From contig JAQBNJ010000216.1 in NCBI GenBank assembly GCA_028288645.1, positions 1 to 5,433 on the forward strand: 5,433 nucleotides of DNA, read 5' to 3'. How positions within the stretch are numbered: the stretch's first letter is position 1; the number at the start of each line of letters is the position of its first letter. The DNA comes from Sediminibacterium sp. (GTDB taxonomy: Bacteria > Bacteroidota > Bacteroidia > Chitinophagales > Chitinophagaceae). Of the stretch, positions 4,298 to 5,433 are shown piece by piece. The position numbers and the translations under genes were made by a program. The notes below the pieces were generated by a model that worked only from the letters and a program-made list of their open reading frames with translations, had not been told where the DNA came from and did not search any database.

Positions 4298-5433
4298 AAC
4301 TAAAAATCGGAGAAATATTTCGTTATGGTCGCCCATACTCGTCTATCCCTGAAAAGATAGATGGATTCAGAAATCATTTTGCAGTTACAAATTGCGACAA
4401 CTATAATAAAATTCTACTCGAAAAGGGAATTAGCCAAATTGCCGATATAAACACTGAGTTTGGCAAACGTCGTCCTGCTATCATAATTAGAAGCAGCCCA
4501 CATAAAATTGGCTCCGAAACAACTCCATGGCAAGACGTATTTGATGTTGATAACGGTCACATACGCTATTACGGTGATAATAAACTGCCGGGAAAAGATC
4601 CCGCTCTTGCTCCTGGAAATAAAATTTTGTTAGAAGCATTTGATATCTATAATAATATTGTAAAGAGACCGCATTCAACCCCATTGATTTTTTATAAGGC
4701 TGTCAGCAGAAATAATAAAGCAAAAGGATTTCTTGAATTCAATGGTTTTGGAATAATAAAAGGCGTAGAATTGGTTACTCAATATGACAGAAAGCTCGAC
4801 CAAACTTTTTCCAATTACGCGTTCAATTTTCAGGTATTCAGTTTAGCAGAAGATCATGAACAATTCGATTGGCGATGGATAAATGATAGAAGAAATAAAA
4901 ACCTGACTTTTGAAGAAACACTTCGTTATGCCCCCAAATCCTGGGTCAGTTGGATTAGGCAAGGAAATAATTCTTTAGAAAAAAATCGCAGAAGAGTATC
5001 AAAATTATTAACCGTAACAAAAAATGAACAAATACCGGCTAAGGGTACTACTGAAGAAAAAATACTTAATGAAATTTATCAGTATTATAATGCACGTAAA
5101 GCACGATTTGAAGGGTTGGCCTCCGCAGTAACAGCCAAAATCTTGAAGAGTTATTCCCAAGGATATTATGAAGGATGGATAACGCCGTCATCATCTGATG
5201 GCGGTGCCGATTTTTACGGTAGAATGGAAATCGGGAATAATTTTGGGAAAGCTAAATTAATTGTGCTGGGGCAAGCCAAGTGTGAAAGCCCCAATACTCC
5301 AACAGGAGGCAATCATATTGCTCGTACAGTTGCCCGTTTAAAAAGAGGATGGATGGGTGTTTACGTGACTACAAGTTTTTTTTCAGAAGCTGTGCAAAGA
5401 GAAATAATCGAAGACGAATATCCTATTATGCTA
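4291..5433 (+). CDS. AspBHI-like modification-dependent restriction endonuclease (partial, 3' end outside window)
   Basis: The reading frame is open from ATG 4291 to the window end (381 codons, no stop). An in-frame TAA at 4246 and no other ATG fix the start. The N-terminal half resembles the AspBHI N-terminal domain, an SRA-like reader of 5-methylcytosine: GRPYSSIP (13-20), HFAVTNCDNYNK (29-40), RRPAIIIRSSPHKIGSE (60-76), NGHIRYYGDN (88-97). The C-terminal part is an Mrr-type PD-(D/E)xK nuclease: RFEGLASAV (272-280), SSDGGADFYGR (301-311) with probable catalytic Asp307, and GQAK (327-330) with Gln328 and Lys330. It then has HIARTVARLKRGW (342-354) and GVYVTT (356-361). Such enzymes cut DNA bearing 5-methylcytosine and need no partner methylase, consistent with none being visible upstream. 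AspBHI is about this long from memory, so only a short C-terminal stretch is probably missing. Base composition is AT-richer than the neighbours, suggesting horizontal transfer. Target specificity cannot be read from the sequence. Confidence 0.92.
   Translation, partial: MYKLKIGEIFRYGRPYSSIPEKIDGFRNHFAVTNCDNYNKILLEKGISQIADINTEFGKRRPAIIIRSSPHKIGSETTPWQDVFDVDNGHIRYYGDNKLPGKDPALAPGNKILLEAFDIYNNIVKRPHSTPLIFYKAVSRNNKAKGFLEFNGFGIIKGVELVTQYDRKLDQTFSNYAFNFQVFSLAEDHEQFDWRWINDRRNKNLTFEETLRYAPKSWVSWIRQGNNSLEKNRRRVSKLLTVTKNEQIPAKGTTEEKILNEIYQYYNARKARFEGLASAVTAKILKSYSQGYYEGWITPSSSDGGADFYGRMEIGNNFGKAKLIVLGQAKCESPNTPTGGNHIARTVARLKRGWMGVYVTTSFFSEAVQREIIEDEYPIML

Noticed and set aside
4487..4684. 65-codon minus-strand frame inside the restriction gene
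   Set aside because: Antisense to the conserved AspBHI-like N-terminal domain.

Overview
The window looks like chromosomal DNA from a member of the Bacteroidota, most plausibly a Chitinophagaceae-type soil or plant-associated bacterium. This is inferred from five things. No gene has a clear Shine-Dalgarno sequence. One gene has a TTG-N20-TAnnTTTG promoter, the Bacteroidota form. Two Tat-exported sugar enzymes have N-termini of the Bacteroidota type. Two short lipoproteins are present. The intergenic DNA carries palindromic GAGCGAAGCA-type repeats. No marker gene fixes the genus.

Left part (1-2763): a long perfect palindrome (4-100) lies just before a forward gene for a Tat-exported TIM-barrel protein of the sugar phosphate isomerase/epimerase type (135-1001). 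After it comes a second, related palindrome (1024-1148) with a strong terminator hairpin nested in its loop, then a short period-7 repeat, then a terminator for the converging reverse gene. That reverse gene (1243-2763) encodes a Tat-exported Gfo/Idh/MocA oxidoreductase. Its N-terminus contains nine heptanucleotide repeats. The two enzymes are of the kind that can act in sequence on glycosides (oxidation to the 3-keto sugar, then elimination or isomerisation), but here they converge and do not form an operon.

Middle (2764-4290): a hairpin-rich gap with three consecutive stem-loops, then a reverse gene for a small lipoprotein of unknown function (3039-3512) with a good Bacteroidota promoter. 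A divergent forward gene follows for a small lipocalin-like lipoprotein (3723-4139). The gap of about 150 bases after it holds only weak stem-loops.

Right edge (4291-5433): a forward gene, cut by the window end, encodes an AspBHI-like modification-dependent restriction endonuclease. It has an SRA-like 5-methylcytosine reader at the N-terminus and an Mrr-type PD-(D/E)xK nuclease at the C-terminus. It is clearly AT-richer than the genes to its left and is probably the start of an acquired defence segment. A 7-base inverted repeat overlaps its start codon.

The most interesting items are the heptamer array inside the oxidoreductase reading frame (a possible phase-variation switch), the two related palindromes bracketing the isomerase gene, and the edge-truncated restriction enzyme.
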